From NCBI GenBank assembly GCA_003644505.1, contig QNCM01000004.1:1-64000 (forward strand): a stretch of DNA of 64,000 nucleotides, in the 5' to 3' direction. Both the position numbers and the translations under genes were made by a program. The stretch is from Candidatus Makaraimicrobium thalassicum. GTDB taxonomy: Bacteria; Omnitrophota; Gorgyraeia; Tantalellales; Tantalellaceae. Shown here piece after piece: positions 42,341 through 51,305 of the stretch. Every line of letters starts with the position of its first letter. The first letter of the stretch is position 1. The notes beneath the pieces were generated by a model that saw nothing but the letters and a program-made list of their open reading frames with translations, did not search any database and was not told where the DNA came from.

Positions 42341-43561
42341 ATGCCCAAGTTCGTATATACAGCGAAAGATAAGACCGGCCGTACTATAAAAGGGGATGTG
42401 GAAGCCTCCGACAGGAAACATGCCCTTGATGTCCTGCGCGGCAAGGAACTGCTCATACTTAAACTTGAAGAGACCCGGGAGCGGGCCCCGATGTTCTCTT
42501 TATTCAAATTGTCCGGCAGAACAAAAGTGTCGCTGGATGAACTTGTAATATTCAGCCGGCAGATGGCTACCATGACGGACGCCGGTATCACCATTGTCAC
42601 TTCGCTTGACACACTGGCCGAACAGGTGGATAATCCCGCCTTTAAAAAGATATTGCAGGATGTCCGTGATGCTGTCAACACCGGAACAAGTTTTTCCGAC
42701 GCGATGATCAAATATACGTCTGTTTTTTCCTCTTTTTTCGTGAACATGATCAGGGCCGGGGAGTCCAGCGGCACGCTGGACGATGCCCTGGATAGGGTAG
42801 CGTCGTACCTGGAAAAGAGCAATGCGCTGCAGAAAAAAATAAAATCGGCGATGACATACCCGGCTGTTGTCACTTTTATGGCTTTCGCGATAACTCTTTT
42901 GATGATCCTGAAGGTAATACCCGTGTTCAAGGATATCTTTTCCGGGTTCGGCGCGGCTTTGCCGGCGCCCACTCAGTTCATGATCGATCTGAGCGATGCG
43001 GTGCGGAAGTATTTCTGGCTGTTCGGTATGGCCGGTATCGGTGCGGTGTTAGCCATGAAGTGGTATATCAATACAGATAAGGGCAGGGAGAAGATGGACG
43101 GTCTTAAACTGAAACTGCCGGTATTCGGCCCGTTATTCAAAAAGGTCGCCATAAGCAAGTTCACCCGCACTTTGAGCACTCTGGTAAAAAGCGGGGTTCC
43201 CATACTTTCCGCCTTTGAGATCGTCGCAAAGACCTCCGGCAATGTGGTCGTTGAGAAAGCGGTCATCAAGGTCAGGGACAGCGTGCGCGAAGGGGAAGGC
43301 ATAGCCAAACCCCTGGAAAAAAGCGGGATATTCCCTCCCATTGTCACGCGTATGATCTCCGTGGGTGAAAAGAGCGGTGAGCTGGAAAAGATGCTGACAA
43401 AGATCGCGGATTTTTTTGACGAACAGGTTGACACCGTTGTCGATGCCCTGACCAGCCTGATAGAGCCTCTGATCATAGTTTTCCTCGGCGTGGTAATAGG
43501 CGGCATAGTGATCTGCATGTTCCTCCCGATATTCAAGATCTCCACAATCATCAATTTTTAG
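42341..43561 (+). CDS. pilC: type IV pilus inner membrane platform protein PilC
   Basis: 406 residues of the PilC/GspF family. Two copies of the GspF domain: first with FSRQMATMTDAGITIVTSLDTL and FVNMIRAGESSGTLDDALDRVA, second with FTRTLSTLVKSGVPILSAFEI and RMISVGEKSGELEKMLTKIADF. Membrane segments near residues 170-195, 220-240 and 375-400. It is the platform on which the ATPase acts. Preceded by GGAGAAAAG. Confidence 0.94.
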   Translation: MPKFVYTAKDKTGRTIKGDVEASDRKHALDVLRGKELLILKLEETRERAPMFSLFKLSGRTKVSLDELVIFSRQMATMTDAGITIVTSLDTLAEQVDNPAFKKILQDVRDAVNTGTSFSDAMIKYTSVFSSFFVNMIRAGESSGTLDDALDRVASYLEKSNALQKKIKSAMTYPAVVTFMAFAITLLMILKVIPVFKDIFSGFGAALPAPTQFMIDLSDAVRKYFWLFGMAGIGAVLAMKWYINTDKGREKMDGLKLKLPVFGPLFKKVAISKFTRTLSTLVKSGVPILSAFEIVAKTSGNVVVEKAVIKVRDSVREGEGIAKPLEKSGIFPPIVTRMISVGEKSGELEKMLTKIADFFDEQVDTVVDALTSLIEPLIIVFLGVVIGGIVICMFLPIFKISTIINF

Positions 43562-43562
43562 C

Positions 43563-43779
43563 GGGGACATGCCCCGAGGGGACACACCTCAAAGCTAACC
43601 AAGTATGGTTTTTTGCATTTTTTCTTTTACCCGTCTTCACAAAAGATCATGGACCTGCCCGTGGGGCTCCATGTCAAATGATAAAGACAAAAAAGAAGGA
43701 GATTTTTTCAAATCATTGATTTTTTGTGATTTTTAGGTCTTTTTTATATTTGAGGTGTGTCCCCCGGAGGCATATCCCC
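43563..43779. repeat. 217-bp element with 31-bp terminal inverted repeats
   Basis: The ends 43563-43593 and 43749-43779 are inverted repeats matching at 27 of 31 positions, including GAGGGGACACACCTC on one side and TTTGAGGTGTGTCCCC on the other. The interior is AT-rich with an internal CATGGA / TCCATG pair around GCCCGTGGGGC and codes for nothing recognisable. The layout is that of a MITE or REP-pair, and it lies between pilC and the first pilin. Confidence 0.75.
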
Positions 43780-43856
43780 AATATATCAATATACAATATA
43801 CGATTCAAATTTGCATTTTGGGGGATGTCCGGGTAAAATTGGAATAGAGGTCTGGG

Positions 43857-43885
43857 TTGATACCCCGGCTTTGGATATGTATCAT
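43857..43885 (+). promoter_or_regulatory. probable promoter of the first pilin gene
   Basis: TTGATA (43857-43862), 17-base spacer, TATCAT (43880-43885), both one mismatch from consensus. The transcript would start near 43892 with a very short leader carrying AAAGGAGGTG, a strong ribosome site that fits a highly expressed pilin. No sigma54 site is apparent. Confidence 0.55.
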
Positions 43886-43905
43886 ATGGAAAGGAGGTGA
43901 GAAAG

Positions 43906-44247
43906 ATGAAGATACGTAAATTTATGGGCAAAAAAGGTTTCACTCTTGTTGAGATCATGATCGTAGTTGCAATTATAGGTTTATTGGCGGCTATAGCTAT
44001 CCCGAACTTTATGCAGGCCAGGACAAGAGCGCAGACGAATGCTTGTATAGCTAATTTAAAGCAGATCGACGGAGCCAAGACGCTGTATGCGCTGGACAAC
44101 AATCTGTCGACAGGCGCTGCCTGCGGCATGGCGAATCTTGTGACTGCATATATCAAAAGGACGCCGAGCTGCCCTGCTGGCGGCACATATACGGTGGGAA
44201 CTATAGGTACGACCGTTACGTGCAGTGTCGCGGGCCATACACTGTAA
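43906..44247 (+). CDS. type IV pilin / prepilin (major pilin candidate)
   Basis: 113 residues with a prepilin leader ending KKG, cleavage before FTLVEIMIVVAIIGLLAAIAIP, and the conserved glutamate at mature position 5 (motif given in part). The globular part is short with cysteines in PSCPAGGTYTVG and TCSVAGH, probably a disulfide loop. ATG 43906 is chosen because AGGAGGT lies seven bases upstream. With its own promoter and terminator it is the best candidate for the main subunit. GspG-like pseudopilins look similar, so a secretion pseudopilus cannot be excluded. Confidence 0.88.
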   Translation: MKIRKFMGKKGFTLVEIMIVVAIIGLLAAIAIPNFMQARTRAQTNACIANLKQIDGAKTLYALDNNLSTGAACGMANLVTAYIKRTPSCPAGGTYTVGTIGTTVTCSVAGHTL

Positions 44248-44272
44248 CCGATCGTTTCGACAAGGCGTGAAG

Positions 44273-44308
44273 AAAAAGGGGTAATCGTCATATGATTGCC
44301 CCTTTTTG
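44273..44308 (+). terminator. rho-independent terminator after the first pilin
   Basis: AAAAAGGGGTAATC (44273-44286) pairs with GATTGCCCCTTTTT (44294-44307); one G-T pair, otherwise exact, with a seven-base loop and an integral T-run. It should end the first pilin transcript. Confidence 0.85.
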
Positions 44309-44411
44309 TGTGCACAGTGGGTTTCCTTCTGCGCGATCCCGCGCTTTGTCCGTGCAATGCCCGGAGGCTCCCCCCTGGCAACTCATCATTACGAACTTTT
44401 TGCCTGTGGAT

Positions 44412-44440
44412 TTGTCTTATCAGTGTCATTACAGTATACT
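44412..44440 (+). promoter_or_regulatory. probable promoter of the second pilin gene
   Basis: TTGTCT (44412-44417), 17-base spacer, TATACT (44435-44440), behind the first pilin terminator and 50 bases before the TTG start. The 240 bases between the two pilin genes hold only this promoter and the terminator. Confidence 0.5.
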
Positions 44441-44489
44441 AAATACTAAATATAAACAGTTCAAATGATACATTTTTTCAGGAGGGGCA

Positions 44490-44816
44490 TTGCGAAAAAC
44501 CGGGTTTACGCTTGTCGAGATTATGATAGTCGTTGCAATAGTCGGCTTACTGGCAGCGATAGCTGTTCCGAATTTCTTTGGAGCCCGGCAGAGGGCGCAG
44601 ACGAACCTCTGCATCGCGAATCTCAGGCATATCGAGGATGCCAAGTCCATGTGGGCTGTATGGGAGGGCAAGACCTCATCAGATACACCAGGGTGGGGCG
44701 ATCTTGTCCCCGCTTATCTGCAAACAACACCGAATTGTCCGCAGGGCGGGACATATACCATAGGTTCCGTTGATACGAAGCCTGTCTGCAGCATAGCGGG
44801 GCATGTGCTGCCGTAA
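44490..44816 (+). CDS. second type IV pilin / prepilin
   Basis: 108 residues starting at TTG 44490, with GGAGGGG four to nine bases upstream and no usable ATG before the pilin helix. The leader is only five residues (MRKTG) before FTLVEIMIVVAIVGLL, with the E5 residue. It is a paralogue of the first pilin: the tails share NCPQGGTYTIG and VCSIAGH. A tryptophan-rich middle (MWAVWEG, GWGDL) distinguishes it. Minor or alternative major pilin. Confidence 0.85.
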   Translation: MRKTGFTLVEIMIVVAIVGLLAAIAVPNFFGARQRAQTNLCIANLRHIEDAKSMWAVWEGKTSSDTPGWGDLVPAYLQTTPNCPQGGTYTIGSVDTKPVCSIAGHVLP

Positions 44817-44823
44817 TACGCAT

Positions 44824-46707
44824 ATGCAAGCACGTAAAAACGTTCTGATAATACTCTTTCTTTTTACCGCGGCCGTGGCGTGTTACAGCACCGTTCTCAA
44901 CGCGGGATTTGTATGGGATGACGAGTACCTGGTCCTGCGTAATCCACTCCTGCGCGCTCCGCTCTGGTCTTTTCAGATATTCAGGCAGGATATAGTCGAT
45001 TCCGGCTTCACATACACAATATACTACAGGCCCATCCAGATACTGAGCTACGCTGTCGATTACCGCCTGTGGGGGATGAATCCATTCGCGTTCCATCTGT
45101 CCGGCATTTTTCTGCATTTTCTGAACAGCGTGCTGGTTTTCTGCCTTACCCGGAAGATTTCAGGGAAAAGTACGGTCTCTTTACTGGCGGCGCTGCTCTT
45201 CGTGATCCATCCCGCGCATGCGGGGGCGGTTTCGTATATTTCGAGTAGAACGGACCTCTTATTCTTTTTTTTCGGTTTTTTGTGTATGTTATCCTATGTG
45301 TTTTTTGTGGAACGGCGGAGATACACCCTGCTGGCGGCAAGCGTTTTTTTTCTTGTCCTTTCACTTCTCAGCAAGGAAGCGGCGCTTGTCTTTCCTTTCC
45401 TGCTGCTGCTTTTGGACGCCCTGGTTTTGACAGACAGGCACAGGTTCCGGATCATGCACCATCTTCCGATTTTTTTTACAGCAGGATGTTATGCGGCCCT
45501 GCATCGCTTTCTTTTCAGCCAGAGGTATTCTCTTGTCTTCAGTCCGGGTGAATCCGGGGCGGGCCTTGTGAAATATTTTGCCATGGTCAGAGAGTTCATA
45601 ATACTGACACTTTTTCCTTTTAACATGCATATGAGAAGAAGTGCGGGGGGAGCCGAAGGACTAATACCGTTTTTTATCCTCGCGGGGATATTTTTCGTTT
45701 TTCTGGTCGTTCGCCTGAAAAACAGACGAAGGATGTTATTGTTTTCACTTGGCTTTTTTCATATAGCGCTTATCCCCTTTCTTTTCGTGGCAGGATACTT
45801 TGAAGTGTTCGCGGAACACTGGATGTATCTGGCCAGCTACGGCATTTTTGTCTTTATGGCGGTCACTTTCGTATGGATTTACCGGCATGCAGGTTTGCCC
45901 GGAAGGATAATGATCCCGGGGCTGATCCTGGCATGTGTAATCTGTTTTTCCGCGAACACGATCGCGCAGGGCATTTACTGGCTGGAGGATATATCCTTAA
46001 GCGACCGTGTTCTTGCTTTTTCCGCGCAGGATACCCCTGCCATGCATTACAAGGCGGTTTCATACTTTAAAAGCGGCATGGATATGCAGTCGCTGGATAT
46101 CATGAAAGAATATGTAAAGAAGAATTCCCGGGACCCGCGGGCCTGGTATATCAAAGGCCGGTTGACCCTGGCTGCCGGCAGGACGGATGAGGCACAGCAG
46201 GATTTCAGAAGGGCTATAGATCTTCAGGCGGACTATGATAACGGCTATATGGGGTTGGCTCTGGTGGCCTTCGTGAAGGGGGAAGACCGGGGGGGGATAG
46301 AGTATCTGGAGCGGGCAGTCGGGATCAATCCAAAACATTCTGAGGCGCTTCTTATCCTTGGAGCGGCCTATTCAGAAGCCGGGGAAGACGAGAAAGCTCT
46401 TGAAACGGAGAAAAAAGCCAGGAAGATCAATCCATATGACTATAACGCACTTGTCAACCTCGGGACCGCGTATTCGCGCCTCGGATATCTTCAGGAAAGC
46501 GCGAGATGTTATCAGGAGGCTATCCGGCTTTATCCGGAAAGAGTAAAAGCATATTATAATTTCGGCTATGTTTTTTTAATAGGCGGGCAAAGGCAGGAGG
46601 CGGAAAAATGGCTTCGCAAAGCTGTTATGCTGGATCCGGGGTTTACCCCGGCGATTGACCTCCTCCGGAAGATGCAGGCGGGATCGAAAGCAAAAAGAAA
46701 GTGTTAA
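44824..46707 (+). CDS. membrane protein with GT-C (TMTC-like) N-terminus and C-terminal TPRs
   Basis: 627 residues. About ten membrane segments over the first 400 residues, with an early loop GFVWDDEYLVLRNPLL (acidic pair WDDE) and HPAHAGAVSYISSRTDLL, typical of GT-C glycosyltransferases related to TMTC/DUF1736. The last 200 residues form about five TPR repeats (for example RAWYIKGRLTLAAGRTDEA). Such proteins are thought to transfer sugars from lipid carriers in the periplasm. Directly after a pilin gene it may glycosylate pilin; that is inferred. No ribosome site is obvious before ATG 44824. Confidence 0.72.
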   Translation: MQARKNVLIILFLFTAAVACYSTVLNAGFVWDDEYLVLRNPLLRAPLWSFQIFRQDIVDSGFTYTIYYRPIQILSYAVDYRLWGMNPFAFHLSGIFLHFLNSVLVFCLTRKISGKSTVSLLAALLFVIHPAHAGAVSYISSRTDLLFFFFGFLCMLSYVFFVERRRYTLLAASVFFLVLSLLSKEAALVFPFLLLLLDALVLTDRHRFRIMHHLPIFFTAGCYAALHRFLFSQRYSLVFSPGESGAGLVKYFAMVREFIILTLFPFNMHMRRSAGGAEGLIPFFILAGIFFVFLVVRLKNRRRMLLFSLGFFHIALIPFLFVAGYFEVFAEHWMYLASYGIFVFMAVTFVWIYRHAGLPGRIMIPGLILACVICFSANTIAQGIYWLEDISLSDRVLAFSAQDTPAMHYKAVSYFKSGMDMQSLDIMKEYVKKNSRDPRAWYIKGRLTLAAGRTDEAQQDFRRAIDLQADYDNGYMGLALVAFVKGEDRGGIEYLERAVGINPKHSEALLILGAAYSEAGEDEKALETEKKARKINPYDYNALVNLGTAYSRLGYLQESARCYQEAIRLYPERVKAYYNFGYVFLIGGQRQEAEKWLRKAVMLDPGFTPAIDLLRKMQAGSKAKRKC

Positions 46708-46745
46708 TTGTTAAGCGTTGACCCCTTGTTTCCCCTCTCTTAGAC

Positions 46746-46773
46746 TTGTTTTATATCTATATCTCATTATAAT
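46746..46773 (+). promoter_or_regulatory. probable promoter of pilMNOPQ
   Basis: TTGTTT (46746-46751), 16-base spacer and a perfect TATAAT (46768-46773) in an AT-rich gap of 124 bases before pilM. Confidence 0.5.
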
Positions 46774-46831
46774 TTAATAATAAGAGAAGAGATATGTTGT
46801 AGTGGAGCCTTAAACTGGCAGCTTATCCTGT

Positions 46832-47851
46832 ATGATGAAGAGATTCAGCAGAAAAAACGAAGAATCAGTCGGCCTTGATATCGGGAGTTATTCAATAAAA
46901 GCCGTTTCTTTAAAAAAGGCTCCTGAAGGAAATATGCTTACTGCGTATAATATCAGGAATATCCCTCCGGATCAGAAGGCCGCGGAAACAGGACCTCTTA
47001 TAAAAGAGGCGCTTGATGAGATTGATCTTCATCCGGAAACGGTGAACTTGTCAATATCCGGGCCTGATGTGATCGTCCGGTTCATAAATCTTCCCAAGAT
47101 GACCAAAGAACAGCTCGGGAATGCCCTGACCTTTGAGGCTGAGAGATACATCCCTTTCGATGTCAGCGAAGTTGTCCTTGATTTTCTTATACTCGGAGAC
47201 GCCACTGAAGCAGGGCAGATGAGAGTGCTTCTGGCAGCTGTCAAACGCGGGCCTGTCGAGGCCCGGGTAAAAATGATCGAGGATCTGGGCATGACGGTGA
47301 ACATACTGGATACTGACCCATTTGCCGTGTTCAATGTTTTTACCGCGTCTAACCCGTTACCGGACGGTAAAGGGAGCGCGTTTTTAGATCTTGGACATTC
47401 ACAGACCGATGTGTTGATCTCGATCGGTAAACTACCCTGTTTTATGAGGGAGATACAGATAGGCGGGAAGGATGTCAGCAGTGCGATCTGCCACAGTCTG
47501 TCAGTTTCACCGGAAAAGGCTGAGGAGTATAAAATGCGTGCGGGGGATGAAGAAAAGGAAGCTGTTGCACAGGCTACAGGGTCGGTTCTTAACGACCTGA
47601 TCAAGGAGATCCAGCTTTCCTTTGGCTATTTTGAGAACAGGTACAACAGCGGGGTCAGCGGCATTTATTGTTCCGGCGGGATGAGCTACCAGGAGGGGGT
47701 AGTTGACTATTTGAGCGAGAAGCTGGGGATCCAGGTAAAAAAATGGAATCCGGCGGAAAATATAAAAATTTCCGAAAATCTTGCGAAAGAGGATATAGAT
47801 TCAGTCGCAGCTCAGCTCGCCGTGAGTATAGGGCTGGCTCTCAGGGATTGA
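46832..47851 (+). CDS. pilM: type IV pilus assembly protein PilM
   Basis: 339 residues, actin-like cytoplasmic protein. SVGLDIGSYSIKAVSL (phosphate 1), FLDLGHSQTDVLI (phosphate 2) and IYCSGGMSYQEGVVDYL (adenosine loop) are present, together with FEAERYIPFDVSEVVLDF, typical of PilM. It binds the PilN cytoplasmic tail and links the alignment complex to the motor. Either of two adjacent ATG codons may start it. The pilN ribosome site region follows after 23 bases. Confidence 0.93.
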   Translation: MMKRFSRKNEESVGLDIGSYSIKAVSLKKAPEGNMLTAYNIRNIPPDQKAAETGPLIKEALDEIDLHPETVNLSISGPDVIVRFINLPKMTKEQLGNALTFEAERYIPFDVSEVVLDFLILGDATEAGQMRVLLAAVKRGPVEARVKMIEDLGMTVNILDTDPFAVFNVFTASNPLPDGKGSAFLDLGHSQTDVLISIGKLPCFMREIQIGGKDVSSAICHSLSVSPEKAEEYKMRAGDEEKEAVAQATGSVLNDLIKEIQLSFGYFENRYNSGVSGIYCSGGMSYQEGVVDYLSEKLGIQVKKWNPAENIKISENLAKEDIDSVAAQLAVSIGLALRD

Positions 47852-47874
47852 ATCGTGCGACGTGGCACAAAGAC

Positions 47875-48540
47875 ATGATAGAGCTTAACTTATTACCAAA
47901 GGAACTGCGAAAGAAGAAAAAGCGCCCGGTCCAGATGCCGGAGATACCGGTCCTGCCGGTGGCAGCGGGTGCGATGGTCTTTTTCGTCAGTGTGCACCTT
48001 CTGGTATTGTTCATGGCAGGGAGCAAGAAAAGTCTTTTAAAGTCAGCGGAAGAGAAGTGGGACCAGATGCGGCCGCAAAGAGAAAAGACGGAAAAGATCG
48101 TGAAGGGGATTGCCAGCCTTGAGAAAAAAGTAATTGCCGTAAGAAAGATCGCTAAGCCGGACCTGGCCTGGGCAAAACTGCTCAGCGGGTTGAGTCAGGC
48201 TGTGATCCCGAATATCTGGCTTTCCGACTTCGAGCTGAAATTCAGCGGCACCGGCGCTAAAAGAAAGGCCCCCACAGACCTGCCGTTTTCACTGGATATT
48301 ACCGGATATGCCCTTGGCAGGAGCGAGGAAGCTACATTACTTGTGGCGAAATTCATTAACAGCCTGAAAAGAAATAAGGATTTTTCCGGTTATTTCGAGG
48401 AGATCGAACTGCAGAACATGAGGAACCGCGAGGTCGCCGGAGAAGAGGCCATGATGTTCAAACTGGAGTGCAGGTTCAAAGAGATAGAATCCGTGGGAAC
48501 CGCGGGCCGCAGAAAGAGCGGGGGCGGAAAAACAAAATGA
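47875..48540 (+). CDS. pilN: type IV pilus assembly protein PilN
   Basis: 221 residues. The N-terminus MIELNLLPKELRKKKK holds the conserved INLLP-type PilM-binding motif, followed by one membrane helix (LPVAAGAMVFFVSVHLLVLFM) and a periplasmic ferredoxin-like domain. ATG 47875 is chosen for that motif; earlier in-frame starts overlap pilM. It overlaps pilO by four bases. Confidence 0.92.
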   Translation: MIELNLLPKELRKKKKRPVQMPEIPVLPVAAGAMVFFVSVHLLVLFMAGSKKSLLKSAEEKWDQMRPQREKTEKIVKGIASLEKKVIAVRKIAKPDLAWAKLLSGLSQAVIPNIWLSDFELKFSGTGAKRKAPTDLPFSLDITGYALGRSEEATLLVAKFINSLKRNKDFSGYFEEIELQNMRNREVAGEEAMMFKLECRFKEIESVGTAGRRKSGGGKTK

Positions 48541-49148
48541 CGGATTTCAAGGCGGTAATACCGGATAAGGTAAAGGAACTTCTGGGCGATGAACAGGTCA
48601 GGATGTATCTTGTTCTCGGGGTTACGCTGGCCCTGGTGGTACTGTATTCGGTTTTCGCGATTATTCCCGGATTCTTCGATCTGTCCAGGGCTTCGAGAGA
48701 GGTGGCCCGGCTTAACAAGAAGATCGATTTTGTTGTCACTCACGTCAAGAGGCTTGACGAGATGACCGAACGGTTAAAGGCTTTGAAAATGGAACTGGAG
48801 GACTACTCCAGAGGGCTACCGGAGCAGAAGGAAATACCCGAATTTCTTGAGGGCCTTTCCTCTATCGCCAGAACATCCAGTGTCAAGATACTGAGCATAA
48901 CCCCTTCCGCGCTTAAGACCGTCGCGGAAGGGAAGAAGTCCGGAGGATATTACAGGGAGATGCCCATCGTCATAACCGCGAAGAGCGGATACCACGAGCT
49001 CGGGCATTTTATCAGCAACCTTGAAACGGGAGAGCGGTTTATCACGATCGAGAACCTGCGGATCCAGCATGACAGCAGATTCCCCAGACGGCATAGCGTG
49101 AGAATCGTCTTGAAGACCTATGTATCGGTTGAAGATGAAAGAAAATAA
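48537..49148 (+). CDS. pilO: type IV pilus assembly protein PilO
   Basis: 203 residues: short cytoplasmic start, one membrane helix (MYLVLGVTLALVVLYSVFAII), coiled coil (about residues 55-95) and a small periplasmic domain. It starts within the pilN stop (ATGA). PilN and PilO form a heterodimer bridging the inner membrane and PilP. Call from topology and gene order. Confidence 0.9.
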   Translation: MTDFKAVIPDKVKELLGDEQVRMYLVLGVTLALVVLYSVFAIIPGFFDLSRASREVARLNKKIDFVVTHVKRLDEMTERLKALKMELEDYSRGLPEQKEIPEFLEGLSSIARTSSVKILSITPSALKTVAEGKKSGGYYREMPIVITAKSGYHELGHFISNLETGERFITIENLRIQHDSRFPRRHSVRIVLKTYVSVEDERK

Positions 49149-49512
49149 GGCAGTTTCGGTATTTTTACGGGGCATGATCCCGGTTTTGACGTTCATGGCC
49201 TGCCATTGCAGCTCAGGGGTCGCTTCCGAGTATAATGCTTTCGGCCGCAGGGACCCGTTTGTGCCGCTTGTCGGTGTTCCCCGGGAAGGCACTAAAGGAG
49301 GCATATTGGGCATACTTACTATCGATGATGTTGTGCTCCAGGGTATCGTGGTCGGCCCGGACGGCGCGCGCAACGCTATCATCAACGGTGAGGTCCTCAA
49401 GGAAAAGGACAGGGTAGAGCGGCTGTTCGTGGAATCCATCGGCGACAACACTGTAACAGTTAAGATAGATGACGATAGATTCGAATTAAAGCTTTATGAG
49501 GAGGATGGATAA
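49135..49512 (+). CDS. pilP: type IV pilus assembly protein PilP
   Basis: 125 residues. A hydrophobic start ends in FMACHCSS; the first cysteine may be lipidated although the lipobox is imperfect. After it NAFGRRDPFVPLV is the PilP-like DPF motif, followed by an HR-type beta domain (TIDDVVLQGIVVG, AIINGEVLKEKDRV). It links PilNO to the PilQ secretin. Overlaps pilO by 14 bases; ATG 49120 is an alternative. Confidence 0.88.
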   Translation: MKENKAVSVFLRGMIPVLTFMACHCSSGVASEYNAFGRRDPFVPLVGVPREGTKGGILGILTIDDVVLQGIVVGPDGARNAIINGEVLKEKDRVERLFVESIGDNTVTVKIDDDRFELKLYEEDG

Positions 49513-49514
49513 AA

Positions 49515-51275
49515 ATGAGAAAATTGGATCGATCGGGAAAAATTCTTGCGGTGTTCACTGCGGTTATCTTCATAAGTTCGTTGCTCTGCATGGATTCCAG
49601 CGGGCAGATGGCGGTTTCACCTGCCGGGACTTCCGGGGCGGCTGTGGCGGGCGAAAAAATCGGGCAGCCGTTGCCGAAAAGCGGAAATATAACGGTAAAT
49701 TTCAAAGACGTGGATATCAAGACCGTTCTGCATTATTTATCCGAGGTCAGCGGTGTGGATATCGTCCCCTCCCCCGGCGTGGAAAGCATGGTTACCATGC
49801 GGCTCAGGGATAAACCCTGGGAGGTCGCGCTCGACATCGTCACCAGGAATTACGGGTTCGCGTATTCACGCGATGACGAAAAGGGCATTATAAGGGTGAT
49901 GCCGAAAAGCACGTTACAGACGGAAGAGGCCGTAACTGAGGTTATACCTCTGAATTACATCATCCAGGACACCAGCGGTACGGGCGGGGAAACCGAGGGC
50001 CGGAATATAAGCAAGCTTCTCGATGCGCTCAATTCCATAATTGTCGCGAAAAGCGGAGAGAGAGCCACGTTCCTGCCCAACGCCAACGCGATCGTCGTGA
50101 CGGCCATTCCCTCAAGGGTCGGCGTCATAAAAAATCTGATAGACGAGGTTGACAAAAAGACCCCTCAGATCATGCTTGAGGCGAAAGTGGTCGAGGTGAC
50201 CCTGGACAAGAACGATCAGTTCGGGATAGACTGGAATGCGGTGGTCACGGCGGCCGGGGCGAGAAGACCGACCACGTTCCCTTTTACAAATTCCGGATTG
50301 CTTCAATGGCTGCCCGGCACACAGAGCAAATTTTATCCTTCTAATATCGCGGGCCAGACGAACGCGAGTTTCCCGGCAGCGTATCCCGGGGCGAATGGGA
50401 TCGACGTTACCGTAACGGAACCTCCTTCGGATTCTCTTTTTCTGTACGGGACACTCGATTTCAGCGCTTTTCAGGCGGTTCTCAGAATGATCGACGAGAG
50501 GGATGACACGGATATACTTTCGAGCCCCCGCGTGACCACGCTGAACAACCAGCCGGCAGTTATCAAGGTCATTACGAACGTTTATCTTCAGAAACAGCAG
50601 AAGACGACGGATACGGCAGCGGTAGTCACCGTGGAGTTCGAGGCTGAACCGAGAGAGGTGGGAGTTATACTTGAAGTCACGCCTCACGTTAATGAAAAGG
50701 GAGAGATCACGGTCAACCTCAAGCCGCAGGTATCCAGCAACCTCACTTTTTCGGAACTGGAAGTCAGCGGCGCGCAGAATACCGTGGCCATGACGTATAA
50801 TTCCAGAGAGGCGGACACCCAGGTTATGGTGAAAGACGGGGAAACGATCTTTATAGGCGGGCTTATTACGGAAACGACGACAAAACAGGATCACAAGTTT
50901 CCAATCCTCGGCGACCTGTTCGGCGGCATACCGGTTATAGGCGGTATATTCAAGTACGAGCAGGACAATGTCGATAAGACTGAAGTGGTATTTTTTGTAA
51001 CGGTGCACCTTCTCAAAGACGGCATGGATTCTATCAGGGCATCGCGGACATCGGTGCAGTATATTAAACATTATCCCCCTGCAAGCGGCAGTGCCACTGA
51101 AGGCAACGAGGATAAAACAGGTCCGGCAGAGCCTGTTGTTATCCAGAGAGGGCAGTTAAAGGTTACCCAGAAAAAGGTGGAGGTCCAGACAACACCCGCT
51201 GGCACCGGAGAGAAAAAAAAGACTTACAAGCCGTTCCTGGATTTCAGAGAAAAGACTGGAAAAAGGCAGGAATAA
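49515..51275 (+). CDS. pilQ: type IV pilus secretin PilQ
   Basis: 586 residues with a signal sequence (ILAVFTAVIFISSLLCM), an STN/N0 domain (ITVNFKDVDIKTVLHYLSEV, residues 58-130), an N1/NolW-like domain with NANAIVVTAIPSRVGVIKNL, and the secretin pore with EVTPHVNEKGEITVNL, GETIFIGGLITETT and VIGGIFKYEQDNVDKTEVVFFV (in parts). No AMIN repeats. After the pore a basic, lysine-rich tail of about 75 residues follows (QLKVTQKKVEVQ). It starts two bases after pilP and closes the pilMNOPQ operon. Confidence 0.94.
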   Translation: MRKLDRSGKILAVFTAVIFISSLLCMDSSGQMAVSPAGTSGAAVAGEKIGQPLPKSGNITVNFKDVDIKTVLHYLSEVSGVDIVPSPGVESMVTMRLRDKPWEVALDIVTRNYGFAYSRDDEKGIIRVMPKSTLQTEEAVTEVIPLNYIIQDTSGTGGETEGRNISKLLDALNSIIVAKSGERATFLPNANAIVVTAIPSRVGVIKNLIDEVDKKTPQIMLEAKVVEVTLDKNDQFGIDWNAVVTAAGARRPTTFPFTNSGLLQWLPGTQSKFYPSNIAGQTNASFPAAYPGANGIDVTVTEPPSDSLFLYGTLDFSAFQAVLRMIDERDDTDILSSPRVTTLNNQPAVIKVITNVYLQKQQKTTDTAAVVTVEFEAEPREVGVILEVTPHVNEKGEITVNLKPQVSSNLTFSELEVSGAQNTVAMTYNSREADTQVMVKDGETIFIGGLITETTTKQDHKFPILGDLFGGIPVIGGIFKYEQDNVDKTEVVFFVTVHLLKDGMDSIRASRTSVQYIKHYPPASGSATEGNEDKTGPAEPVVIQRGQLKVTQKKVEVQTTPAGTGEKKKTYKPFLDFREKTGKRQE

Positions 51276-51305
51276 ACAATTCCCCACTGCAATCACCTGT
51301 GTAAC

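Noticed and set aside
43713-44429. Minus-strand frame of 238 codons across the first pilin
   Set aside because: Covers the pilin gene, its terminator and part of the inverted-repeat element. No family resemblance; the pilin reading is clear.
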